DNA of 64,000 bases from the NCBI RefSeq assembly GCF_964340395.1, contig NC_135562.1:7767634-7831633 (forward strand), read 5' to 3'. How positions within the stretch are numbered: the first letter of the stretch is position 1; every line of letters starts with the position of its first letter. This document shows positions 50,601 to 61,613 of the stretch, piece after piece. A program made the position numbers and the translations under genes. Under the pieces are notes generated by a model. The model was not told where the DNA came from. It saw only the letters and a program-made list of their open reading frames with translations, and searched no databases. The stretch is from Glandiceps talaboti (taxonomy: Eukaryota; Hemichordata; Enteropneusta; Spengelidae).

Positions 50601-51109
50601 TCCGATGGTACTTCGACGATACAAAATGTACAAGGTTCGAATATAAGGGATGTGGTGGTAATGCCAACAATTTTCCAAGCTTGAGCCAGTGCTGGGCACA
50701 CTGTATTCAAGGTAAGTTTTTTCAACTCTTCTGCTATAAACTGTGACATTAATTAATGATAAAGCATATATGGAGATATTCGGTGAGAATTAATTACGTT
50801 GGTTAGTTTTTCTTACATCTCAGAAACTTCCCGATGGATGGACAATAAATTCAAAATATATTGATACAACAGATCCTAGCAGCCATAACTAAGCCGTTAA
50901 CAACAGCATTGAGATTTGAAACTTTGAAACTTCTGTTTTACATTATGATATTGCATACTTGATGAAAATAATTAATTTTGCAAATTATTCATCGATTGGT
51001 TTTTACCTCCCGTAAGGCGATGTAGGGTTTTACCTCTCGTAAGGCGAGGCAGGGTTTTTACCTCCCGTAAGTAGGTTTTTACCTCCCATAGGGGAGGTTA
51101 TGTTATACT

Positions 51110-51152
<43 letters not shown>

Positions 51153-52772
51153 GACTGTCTGCCTGCTGTTGAAACGACATCTCAAACACTACTGCACCGA
51201 TTCTAATGAAACTTACTACACATCTTCCATATGCTAATAACAAGAAGTGATTATATTTTGGTAAACATCCAATAAACATTAATTATGCATCTTCATAGTT
51301 AATGTTTTTTATTTATTAGGCTATACATGTCTTAAGAATGCACTCTTTGAATTCTACAGCATTTGGTACATACGCTAACATAATAAGCACAAAAGTCCCA
51401 TTAAGTCTGGTGGCATTGTATTTAGTTTTAATGGGTAATTTGTGTAATTAAGCCATATCTATAGAATGCAATCCTCAAATTCTATATAATTTGGTATATG
51501 TATACCATAACAATGCACACATAACACATAAAGCACTTTGGATTAGCTTTTAGTTTCAAATAGTAATTGCATAATTAATGGATTTTGATAGATAAGCTGT
51601 ATTTTAATAATGCACAGTTCGAATTCCAGATAATTTGGCATATACATGTACATCAACTACAACTAAGCACATATATCCTACAAAGCAAGTTGGTATAGTG
51701 TTTAGTTTTAATAATTAATGATTTTCGGTACATAGGCTATATCTTATGAATGCAATTGAAACTTCAAATTTCATTTAACTTGGTACATATATAAACCATA
51801 ACAAATCACACTTGTTTGATGTAGTTTTTTATGCAGTGTTTCATTATGTTTAATTTGCATAAATAATCATTTTTGATGATTGGGCAATATCTTTAGAATA
51901 CAAGTTTTAAATTTCTGATAATTTAGTATATACATTGATGGCAAAGAAGTGTATCTCATGATATTTCAATTAAAAACTTGTTCATGTAGCTTATAACCTC
52001 AATCGCTAATGTGCATAATTAATGATATTTCGATAATTAGCAATATGTTAACTATGAAAGCTCCAAATTTAATATCATGTATAATACCTCAAGCTCAGAA
52101 TTTTGCATTCAAACAATGTGTGTGGGACCAAAACTTTATGGTTTTGCCCTTATATTAGGGATTCAGTTAACTCTGGTGTTCAAAGTTGTCATAAATATAT
52201 TTACCTAATGATATAAAATTTGAAGCTGTTACCATCAACATATATACGGAATCATATGACATTCGAAGCATTCACTGTGAGATCATATCCAAATACGCAC
52301 ACCGTAATTCATGCAAATACCTCATTAGTATTCACTTGATGTTTCCCAAAGCCTAATCAGTTCTCGCCATTACTCTAAATAAGGAGTGTGCGAATTTTCG
52401 TTTGAACTGAGCAAACAGATCCCCCCCCCCCTCTACACACAGACATCATTATACTATAGCCTTGCCTCAGGGAGGTAAACATGAGTACAACTTTTCAAAA
52501 CCCAACATAAATGTCACAGTTTGGCATATTCAAGACATGTAAGTGACACCAAATGCTTGTATTTCCTTGCATACAGGCTTCCCAAGTACATATTCCAGTC
52601 TAGGACAAAGTGGCCTCTTCGGTGATATAAGTGTAAGTGTTGGATTTCCAATATTGCTTTTTTCACTCCTCATCAGCAATTTGAAAAAAAGTCACAATTG
52701 ATGGGTTGATTAGTGAAGAAGGAGTGAAGGTAAAATCTTACAATACATGGTTAGCATTGGTAGGCAAATGAA

Positions 52773-52823
<51 letters not shown>

Positions 52824-55800
52824 GATACACACACGTTTAGTGGAGCCACGATTTACAGGTTGCAGGTTCGAGCCCCGTCGCTGCCGTTTGTTTCTTAATA
52901 GCTAAAGTCTTCGGGTAGATGAAACCCACGATTGTGCTTCAGTCAAAGTCCTCGGGTAGATGAGAACCACGACTGTGCTTCAGTCAAACCAACTGTATAA
53001 TTTGGGACCTGGTATATATTTAGGTCTTTACTAGGGATAACAATAACTCTCGACTCTCACAAAAAAGGCGTTTACCTGTGAGGTATGGAGTCTATATAAG
53101 CTTAAAGATTATTTTGTAAACCACATCAAAGTAAAAAAAAATTGTGAGAGCGTTCTAGGCTTAATTAAGTCAATATTATCCAGTCTGTATATATATATAT
53201 CTGGTGCAAGGAAGGTCAGACGAAGTCAGAAAATTAAATTGTACAATAGGTTTATATAAAATCAGAAAATAGTGACATCAATCTGATTTTTAAAAGGTGG
53301 AACAACATTAAACCTGTCATGTGACTTGACCTCATCGAGACATAACAGTTGATTATCTGCCAATACAGTTTTATCATGTGGACAGGAGCAATGAGATAAA
53401 TGGTGTTATAATTATACATTTTAAACGTAGATACAAACTTCTGAAGAATTTTCACTCACTTTTCGGTGTTCTTGTAGAAGACTTTTTCTGAATTGTGACC
53501 TTAGTGTAGAACTTTTAATATATTTATAATATTCACGTTGTTCAGATAACAATATATCCATGGTTACAAGTAATTTAGGAATTGTAAAGACATTGCTACA
53601 AATGCTATTTTTGATGGGGGGGGGGGTAATTGTCGGTTATGTTAAATTATTCACCTTTTATTTAGCTTCGAATATGTGAAAGGGGTGCAGCTGAGGGGTG
53701 CAGCTAATGATGAACATGTTCACAAGTTTCCAAATCATGGTGTATTTAATCACGCTGTCGAAGTGGTAACTCTGTTAGGACGTTTTTATTTGTCTTACTT
53801 CATTTAAGGATTAGCATTTTTTGTATATTTTGACACAACGTTTTACTGCAATTTCTTAGTGTGTACTGTTAAATAGTCAAACTGACATTGATTTGCTACT
53901 TCAACATTCCAAACCACACCGTATTGACATCGTTGTGTCTCCTATGACCTTACGTCAACTTCGGATTAGCACTAGTATTAATTTTGGTCTAAATTATAAT
54001 TTGTGGTTCACAGCTCATGAGCTTTTTCGGAGAAGATACAAAAGAACATCACAAAGAGAACGAGCATAAAGAAGAACATCATGAAGGAGATGGTAATGAT
54101 CATGATGAACATGGACCCCTTGCAAAGATTATGATGGGTGAGGGTGGTGGTCCTTTATCGGACAGGCCTCTGTTGAGAATGCTAGCACTTCGCAGACTGT
54201 TGGGTGGTGGGACAGAGGGGTTCGGTCCATTCAGCGGCTTACAGCGTCCTACTGGCAGCCTGGCACGTGCTATGGTTCTATTCCGTCTCCTTGGTAAAAA
54301 GATGGGTGAACGATTCCTTGCAGAAGCCAAAGAAAGAAAGGAAAGCCACAGAATATACACCTTCGCTGCTGCCCTGGGTTGCGACTGTGTCTTCGAATAC
54401 TTGTAAGTGAACTCAATATCAAACCATTCAACAAAATGCCTTTCCCAAGAGTTTACACGTTTGCACCATCATTTTGGCTGTAATGATGGTAAAGAATTGA
54501 AGTTCCGTTTGCCCCTTCTCAGTCTCCTAACTGTTCGTTCTTTCTTTTACGTGTTCAGCAATGTTTAGTTTGTAGCACCTGCGGGTATAATTGGAATACA
54601 AATGGAAGACTAAAGCAAACATAAAAGAAACAATCATAGCGAATATCACGCACAGTTAGTCTATACACATACAAATTAAAACCTCCCTGTTTTATGTTAC
54701 ACATTAAATTAAACAACCTATGTATTGAACATGAAATTGAAAGTTTGAAAACTTATGTCAAAATTGTCCTACATGAAATATCTTTCAGAGATGAAAACAA
54801 CCACATGAAGGGCTTCAGTTTTGATATTGTTGAGGCAGGTAAGCGATGATTATATTTCGGGTGAATCCCAACGGTCTTGTTTACTTCGGGCGAGGGGGAC
54901 ACAATATGGGGGATAATTTAAAGGACATATCTAAATAAATATATACATTTCATTTGTAAGAGAGCTAGAAAATATAGGTAGAAGCTGTAGTGGTGAAAGT
55001 TTCTCTTGTCTGCGAGCGGACATATTCCGTAATGGTTTTTGGATGAGATACTGATAACAGTTGCCATAAGTCAATATGACAGTGGATCTAGAAACTGTTA
55101 ACAACCAAAGCCACAACTTTAAATATAGAAACAGTAGACTCATTATGTCATAACTTTAAATCTAGAAACAGTAGACTCATTACGTCACAACTTTAAATCT
55201 AGAAACAGTAAACTCATTAAGTCACAACTTTAAAACTAGAAACAGTAGACTCATTATGTCACAACTTTAAATCTAGAAACAGTAGACTCATTACGTCACA
55301 ACTTTAAATCTCGAAACAGTAGACTCATTACCTCACTTTAAATCTCGAAACAGTAGACTCATTACGTCACAACTTTAAATCTCGAAACAGTAGACTCATT
55401 ACGTCACAACTTTAAATCTAGAAGCTGTAGACTCATTACGTCACAACTTTAAATCTAGAAACAGTAGACTCATTACGTCACAACTTTAAATCTAGAAACA
55501 GTAGACTCATTACGTCACAACTTTAAATCTAGAAACAGTAGACTCATTACGTCACAACTTTAAATCTAGAAACAGTAGACTCATTACGTCACAACTTTAA
55601 ATCTAGAAACAGTAGACTCATTACGTCACAACTTTAAATCTAGAAACAGTAGACTCATTACGTCACAACTTTAAATCTAGAAACAGTAGACTCATTACGT
55701 CACAACTTTAAATCTAGAAACAGTAGACTCATTAAGTCACAACTTTAAATATAGAAACAGTAGACTCATTGTCACAACTTTAAATCTAGAAACAGTAGAC

Positions 55801-58389
55801 TCATTACGTCACAACTTTAAATCTAGAAACAGTAGACTCATTACGTCACAACTTTAAATCTAGAAACAGTAGACTCATTACGTCACAACTTTAAATCTAG
55901 AAACAGTAGACTCATTACGTCACAACTTTAAATCTAGAAACAGTAGACTCATTACGTCACAACTTTAAATCTAGAAACAGTAGACTCATTACGTCACAAC
56001 TTTAAATCTAGAAACGGTAGACTCATTATGTCATAACAGTAAATATAGAAACTGTTGACATACAAAGTCATCATAGTAGATTTAGAATCTAATACATCTA
56101 CTATTGGCACACTAAAGTAACTGTAGAAATTGTTGACAATGAGTCTTAGCGGTAGTTGTAGAAATTTTTGACACACACAGTCAAAACATTAGATCTAGAA
56201 ACTGCTGACACACTCAATTATAACACTAGATCTAGAAAGTGTGAAAAACTAGGTTGAAACAGAAGATCTAGAAACTATTGGCATTCTAAGTCGTGACAAT
56301 AAATCTAGCAATTTAACTATCTGCACACTAAGTCGTAACAATAGATCTAGAAACTATTGCCAAACTAAATTGTAACTGTCGAGCTCTATAGAAACTATTG
56401 GTGCTAAGTCGTATTAACAGTAGATCTAGACACTGTTGACATGCTGAGTAACGTCTTGTCCTTTCTCCCAACAGTTTGTAAACATGCTGGTAAACATTGC
56501 ACTGTCATGTACGATGTTGGATCTAACTGCTACACCCACGTTCACGGCGAACACTCCAGAGCTGGTGATGGTACGTGATCGCAATTATTGCCTATACGTC
56601 TAGTTATTAAAGGAACACATTCGGCTACGTCACCGTTAGTATGTGTAAGAATGTGTAGTAGAAGATTTGATGACGTCACTTCAATTTTACATGATTCTAC
56701 AGAATGGTGCCATCAAACATATTGCACACAATTTTCTGATTTAGCGAAGTAGTCGCTGAAGGTGTACAATGATAATGAACTGTAAATACATTAACCTCTG
56801 AATCATTCTGATATTACAATCCTGTAGTAAACAAGGCTTTCTAATGTATTCTTAACATGAAGTGATATTGTTGTTTATATTCTATGCACTGCATAGGTCT
56901 AATTAACCATTGGTATGACGGCTGTCTAACTTGGATCAGAACAACAGAGCGTATGTATTCTGTAGCTTTCACTGATGCTTATGGTAACATCGGCCACCAA
57001 AGTAAGGCTCACTTCTACACATTGCACGACAATCCTCATGGATTCGATCCCCATAACATTCACGGAGATGACATTGGTAAGCAAAGGTAGCATACACCAT
57101 ATTTGGGTTGATTTAGATATGTATTTCATATTCAAATGTTGAGACAATCACAAACTTTTTGCTATCAATCTATAAGAATACTATAGATATTAAAGTGTCT
57201 TTTAAATTTATTTTGGCCACGGAACACGATGTAATTTCATTCTTACACTTGCGTTAAAGATGTGCCTTCTCTGTTGCAAATATGAGACCATGGAGCGCGC
57301 AGAGGATAGAAACGACGCTTTGAAGCTGGCATCAACAGGACTTGTGGAAACAATTGTGATTTTCTTACATTTTATCTTGCTTTTGTGAACAGGGTTCCTC
57401 GATGGTTGGGCCAGTGATGAACACTGTTTAGCACATCCTCATCCTGACTCTCACTACGAAGGAATCCATCTTGACCCAAAACATACTCACTACTATAAGA
57501 CAAGAAAGGAGCTTTTCGAAGCTGTTGAAAAGGAAGAGGTGAGATTTACTGCCAAAGGAAGGGAACCAAGTTTGCTATTCGAAACATAATGTTAGCATAT
57601 AATTGTCGATTATACCACATATTTTCGATCGGCATAGATGTTATCGGATAGGCACAGTGACTTTTTGCAAAGTATGTAAAGTGTATTATTTACATTAGAT
57701 TTTGTTTGTTTTGGGGTACATGAAAATGTCAGTGACCCAATTTGCCGGTACATGAAACTGTCAGTGCTAGGTATCCAGGTACGTGTTATTACTTTGCAGC
57801 CGCCCTCTAATGCACAATAAATCACAGTACACTGTACCAGGTCATGCCTCTATTGATTATAATTCGACCAGCGTTAAAGTAAATATTCGTTTATTCAACA
57901 TACTCACAAAATATACAAACTGACGGTAACTTTGCCTACATTCATAGTTGGATGCTGCCTTCTTGATGGATATCAGTGCCAAGGAAGCCGATGCACATGG
58001 ATTTGAACATCTTGGTGGTGAAGGTTTGATCTGCGGTCTTGACAATGGATCTCTCCATGTCATGACTCGTAAACACAGCACCGTCCCAGAATGGTTCAAC
58101 AAGGCCCTTCATGAAATGAAAGAAAGTGGAGAATATTATGGTTTATGCGCCAAGTCTCACCATGAACACGGTAAGAATAAAAGTGATTTAATAATGTCAA
58201 CGTAACATTAGCATTAGAATGTTTCACGTAATACGTTCTTAGGGGGTGTCCAGATTTTATTTCCAGGGGGGACCCCGGAGGATTTCCCTTTTTCCTTGTG
58301 TATTTTTTTCGTGCCCCTCTTTTGTAACCTACAAAAACTTGATGGCCACCCTGCAAGTTCTTGGTTTTTTCCATGCCCCCCTCCCATAG

Positions 58390-58431
<42 letters not shown>

Positions 58432-60240
58432 ATACACATACACAAACACACTACACATAGACAATGTATATGTATTTCATGCACAATGGCAAGAATACCA
58501 TATTTCCATTGGGCAATGAGGGTATACTTTTTAGATACGTATTGAAAACAACTTTAGTTCCAATGCCGGTTTGTGTTGTTCAGCTTGTCAACAATGCAAG
58601 TATAAATGTGAACACTTTTAGTGTTGGAAGGTTGAAATAATTTGTGAAAAACTGAAATAATTTAACTATCAACAGTTTTGCTCGTTATACTTTGACTGAT
58701 ATATAAGTTTAACTTCTTTTTCCAGTATAAGGTGATTTCGCAAACACAAACCAAACTTTAGATGACTTCTAACCCCATGCCAACATAAAAAGCTGTATGC
58801 TTAAAACAATTACATGATGAAATTCCTATATCTCGTTTTGCAGAGAAATGTATTGTCAGCATAAGTGTTGCCAAAACTACATTGAATATCTAAAAAATCT
58901 GGAGAGAGTAAAAAACATTAGATCCAAAAATTGATGCCCCCCCCCCGACAATCCCCCCCCCCCCCCGAAGTAAAATCTGGACACTCCCTTACGTCCGTCA
59001 AAATGTAGAACCAGCTGAATATCGAATGACCGTGATACGATAAACTTACAAATATGTAAATATATACACATGTAATAGCAACATGCTTTCTATTGGAATA
59101 ATCATTACCCTCAGGAATTAGTGATCCTGGTGTTTTCCTTCGCGTAATACAGTGATTCACGAATTGTGGGTCAAAGAACGAACCAACCGATCAAAACATG
59201 GCGTGAAAAAGTTGTTCTTTGAAAAGAAATTCGAGTGTGCGAAGGCCCTAGAGCTTCTAGTTGAATACATTTCACTTTTCAGCAACAAATGTTAGAAGAG
59301 TAATACTTTCGTGTATGATAGTTTTTTCACAGGTTAAATCTTATTTGTGTATTTAGCTCATATTATAAGAACGCCACCAACGATGATGTGAAGAGATTCA
59401 TATCATCCACAAACTATCTTGTCATGCTTGATTAGGGATACAGACGTGTTTTATATATGTACTAATATTGGAATAAAAGCAGCGCCGTAAGAACAGTGTT
59501 CGCGATAATAAACCGATATTCTCACTTCTAATTGGTATTCGTCGGTTTTCTAAGCTGGCTAGTTTCAAAGGAAAACTAGTAAAAGAACCATTTTTAACTG
59601 AAGTCTATGAAGTTGCTTCAAGGGGCTTTATTTTGTTCAGGGCGAAACTGGAGAGGAAACGTATTGCATGTAGAGGTTGTCGAGTAGCACCATTACGTCA
59701 TCGTATTACGTCACCATATTACGTCACCCTTGTGGCACCATTAATTAACTTACTCTTTGTCATGTTCATTTTCAGTTTGTACGTCCAATTTCGTCAATTT
59801 AAATGGCCCTTTTGATGAAGGATCCGGCATTTATTTTGGATTTTTGATCTATAAAAACAATTTTATCATGGCTTCCTACTTGAAAAATCAATGTGTGTAT
59901 ATGCCAAGTCCTAGTTTGTAACTCAATGAATGGCAAAAGATTAATAAATGTGTATAATTTATATTGTACGTACAAAAACAAACTTTTTACATTTTTTCGA
60001 ACTTTTTGCAATGTATTTAGTTAAAACTCAGCCTGTCAATATTGTTTGACATTGATATTTCAAGTAGGAAGCCATGATAAAATTGTTTTTTAAATTAAAA
60101 ATCCAAAACAATTACCCAATTTTCATCTACAACTTTAAGATATATGATATTATGTATGTTAATTGTATTCAAATACTAATGTGATTGTAATTTGTTTTGT
60201 TTCAACAGAGCACATTGGTGAATTCGACTGTGTTGATTAG
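47699..60240 (+). CDS. Secreted Kunitz domain - His/Glu-rich linker - SBP_bac_3-like protein, 10 exons
   Basis: Exons: 47699-47753, 50532-50711, 52577-52632, 54014-54402, 54789-54838, 56475-56570, 56897-57076, 57393-57538, 57948-58170, 60209-60240; 1407 nt, 468 residues, all GT-AG. Residues 1-19 form a signal peptide ([19 protein letters not shown]). Residues 25-76 form one Kunitz/BPTI domain with all six cysteines (25, 35, 51, 59, 72, 76; spacing 9-15-7-12-3), FRWYFD and [10 protein letters not shown]1 after Cys35 is Pro, so trypsin inhibition is doubtful. A His/Glu-rich stretch covers about 104-132 ([15 protein letters not shown]). From about residue 208 to the end there is a periplasmic-binding/glutamate-receptor-like fold ([50 protein letters not shown]). 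No transmembrane segment follows. It is probably extracellular and might bind ligand or metal. The function is unknown to me. Confidence 0.9.
48300..49080 (-). pseudogene. LINE 3' relic (zf-RVT-like C-terminus) in intron 1
   Basis: On the minus strand, 48854-49066 encodes the typical end of a non-LTR reverse-transcriptase [23 protein letters not shown] followed by a [18 protein letters not shown]-type Cys/His motif. A frame-shifted continuation at 48456-48752 ([18 protein letters not shown]) also fits the family's tail. Stops and frameshifts show it is dead. It is a different LINE type from the one at 61614. Confidence 0.7.
51000..52480. mobile_element. 1.5-kb element with TTTACCTCCC inverted ends and internal ~130-bp repeats
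   Basis: The left end TTTTTACCTCCCGTAAGGCG is repeated, in part, three or four times (51000-51090). The right end CTTGCCTCAGGGAGGTAAA (52461-52479) is its imperfect inverse. A (TGTC)n tract follows the left end at 51112-51155. The interior is mostly 5-6 diverged tandem copies of about 130-140 bp (CATAATTAATGATTTT..AGGCTATAT.TTAAGAATGCA..AATTC..ATAATTTGGTATATACAT..CATAACAA..CAC). It lies in intron 2 of the Kunitz-SBP gene. No ORF is seen, so it is a non-autonomous element. Confidence 0.7.
52774..52820. repeat. (CA)n microsatellite
   Basis: Perfect CA repeat in intron 3, directly before the SINE fragment. Confidence 0.97.
52836..53020 (+). mobile_element. SINE 5' fragment with internal duplication (intron 3)
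   Basis: It matches the head and middle of the SINE at 33481, with a better preserved B-box (GGTTGCAGGTTCGAGCCCC). The segment 'AAGTCTTCGGGTAGATGA..CCACGA.TGTGCTTCAGTCA' occurs twice in tandem. The 3' tail is absent. Confidence 0.8.
55064..56035. repeat. 37-bp minisatellite array (about 25 units), intron 5
   Basis: The unit reads ACTTTAAATCTAGAAACAGT then AGACTCATTACGTCACA. Copies are almost identical through the core. Most carry TTACGTCA, a CRE/ATF-type octamer. All copies are contiguous without unique spacers. Confidence 0.97.
56036..56455. repeat. Degenerate ancestral edge of the intron 5 minisatellite
   Basis: Beyond the homogeneous core, diverged units of roughly 40 bp continue as (GTAACA)(ATAGATCTAGAAACTATTG)(ACACACTAAGTC) variants up to exon 6. 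They share GATCTAGAAAC with the core but have GACACAC where the core has AGACTCA. This looks like the older form from which the core was amplified. Confidence 0.8.
58232..58997. mobile_element. 766-bp TIR element in intron 9
   Basis: The left end TACGTTCTTAGGGGGTGTCC continues AGATTTTATTTCC and is mirrored by GAAGTAAAATCTGGACACTC (58977-58985 core) and CCTTACGT at the right end. This gives an imperfect inverted repeat of about 35 bp. The interior has C/G-runs and a (CA)n tract (58395-58425), with no transposase. Confidence 0.75.
59815..60125. mobile_element. Foldback element before the last exon of the Kunitz-SBP gene
   Basis: AACAATTTTATCATGGCTTC at 59859 with flanking GGATTTTTG and CTACTTGAAA is the inverse of 60058-60110 (TTTCAAGTAGGAAGCCATGATAAAATTG...AAAAATCC). 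The arms are about 60 bp and the loop about 175 bp. A related single arm lies at about 44735-44795 (TCAAGTAGGACGTCATGATA). It ends about 80 bp before exon 10. Confidence 0.8.
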
Positions 60241-61613
60241 ACATCTAGTCCTTCTGTATATCTACATATTCATCAAAACAGTTTTGAAATTTGTTACTAT
60301 CAGCATTGACAGGCTATATATTCACCATCGTGATTATTGCCACTGATACAAATATTTGTTTCTGATATTAATCGGAGCAATGGAAAATATGAAATCTGTG
60401 TCTCAAATTTACATGAAATATTCCATTTGGAGGATGTTTACCAAACTGGGATCACACTAGATCTTAGACGACAGCTTTTTTCACTTGAATATCTATTTCA
60501 GATAACTCATGATCATGTCGACTTCCCTCTGTGTTATTTGAAATTGGTTAACCTTCATTCGACAATATTGTCACACTCCCGCTCTGCTAAAGGCTCTCCC
60601 CTATACTATACAAGTATCCATGCTAACAATAAAAAAAAACTTTGATTTAGAGCAGTTTGACGCGACCTTATTATGATATGCTGAGGTATGTACAATATAA
60701 ATGATTTGTAATCTAACAAAAATAAAAAATGTAATTAAAACAAAAAATGGAGCTACTGTGAGGATTGCAGTTGAGAAGTTATATTTTTACTCTAAGCAAG
60801 TCTAAACAAACATATCCCGCTGTAACGAACCTGACCATCCGTGCATGTATCACCCATTTAACCCAATACAGTCATGGTTGAACGAAATCGCCCATTTGAA
60901 ATAGTAATCCTGAATTTGATGAAGTAGTAATTCATTTTGCATGCCACAATCCTCTTTCAACTACTTCGATAATCATATTTGAAAGTTGAAATCTGACATT
61001 CAAATCAGCTTATAGTCTGATAATCAGTATATCCTGACTTTTCATACAGTAAGAGTTTTCATCCATGACAAAGAGACTGGCAAGCTGTTGACAAGTGCAT
61101 TGGTAATCTGTGAAGCATATGAATGAGTGACGGCGCTGCATAGTTGCTGGCAGCTAAAATATTTCAGCTCTCTGCATTATTTCTATTATCCAAAATCATC
61201 TGGCGTTGCAGTCTGTTTCGCATTGTTATTTGTTCAGCATATCATTTTTAATGGTATTGGCTGTGCTTGCAGTAGTTTATTTGGCTGATAAATCAACGTC
61301 CTTGAACTTCATAGGAATTCTAAATTTTACCTGTACCTGAGACTACCTGTGTTGTTTGCGGCCATCTTGGACAACAATGGGTACTTCTACATATACAAAA
61401 CAACACTTCGCTAGTCTAACTCTCGCCCTTATTGTACTATCAATCCATCGATACAACATCAACATCACTACAAGGAACCAACAATTTCACCATCCGCCTT
61501 TCCTATTTTCGGGTACTTCAACTGCTCATAATCATAACAACGTCGGAGTGTCAACTCTCTGGGTGAGTTAGTTCCATTCTCTGGATAAATCAAGTCAGTT
61601 CACCAAGAGTATT
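60241..61613. other. 3' UTR of the Kunitz-SBP gene and spacer to the LINE
   Basis: An AATAAA at 60628-60633 followed by an A-run is a good candidate poly(A) signal about 390 bases after the stop. From about 60660 to 61340 I recognise nothing. 61350-61610 may be 5' UTR of the LINE. Confidence 0.5.
60628..60633 (+). terminator. Candidate poly(A) signal, Kunitz-SBP gene
   Basis: First AATAAA after the stop codon, embedded in AACAATAAAAAAAAAC. Confidence 0.5.

Noticed and set aside
55064-56035. CRISPR array
   Set aside because: The 37-bp units are contiguous with no unique spacers, no cas genes are present and the host is an animal. The same holds for the 48-bp array.
47699-60240. Bacterial contamination or recent bacterial transfer for the SBP-like gene
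   Set aside because: The domain is split by several in-frame GT-AG introns filled with the same repeats as neighbouring genes, and it follows an animal-type Kunitz exon. An ancient origin from bacteria is not excluded.
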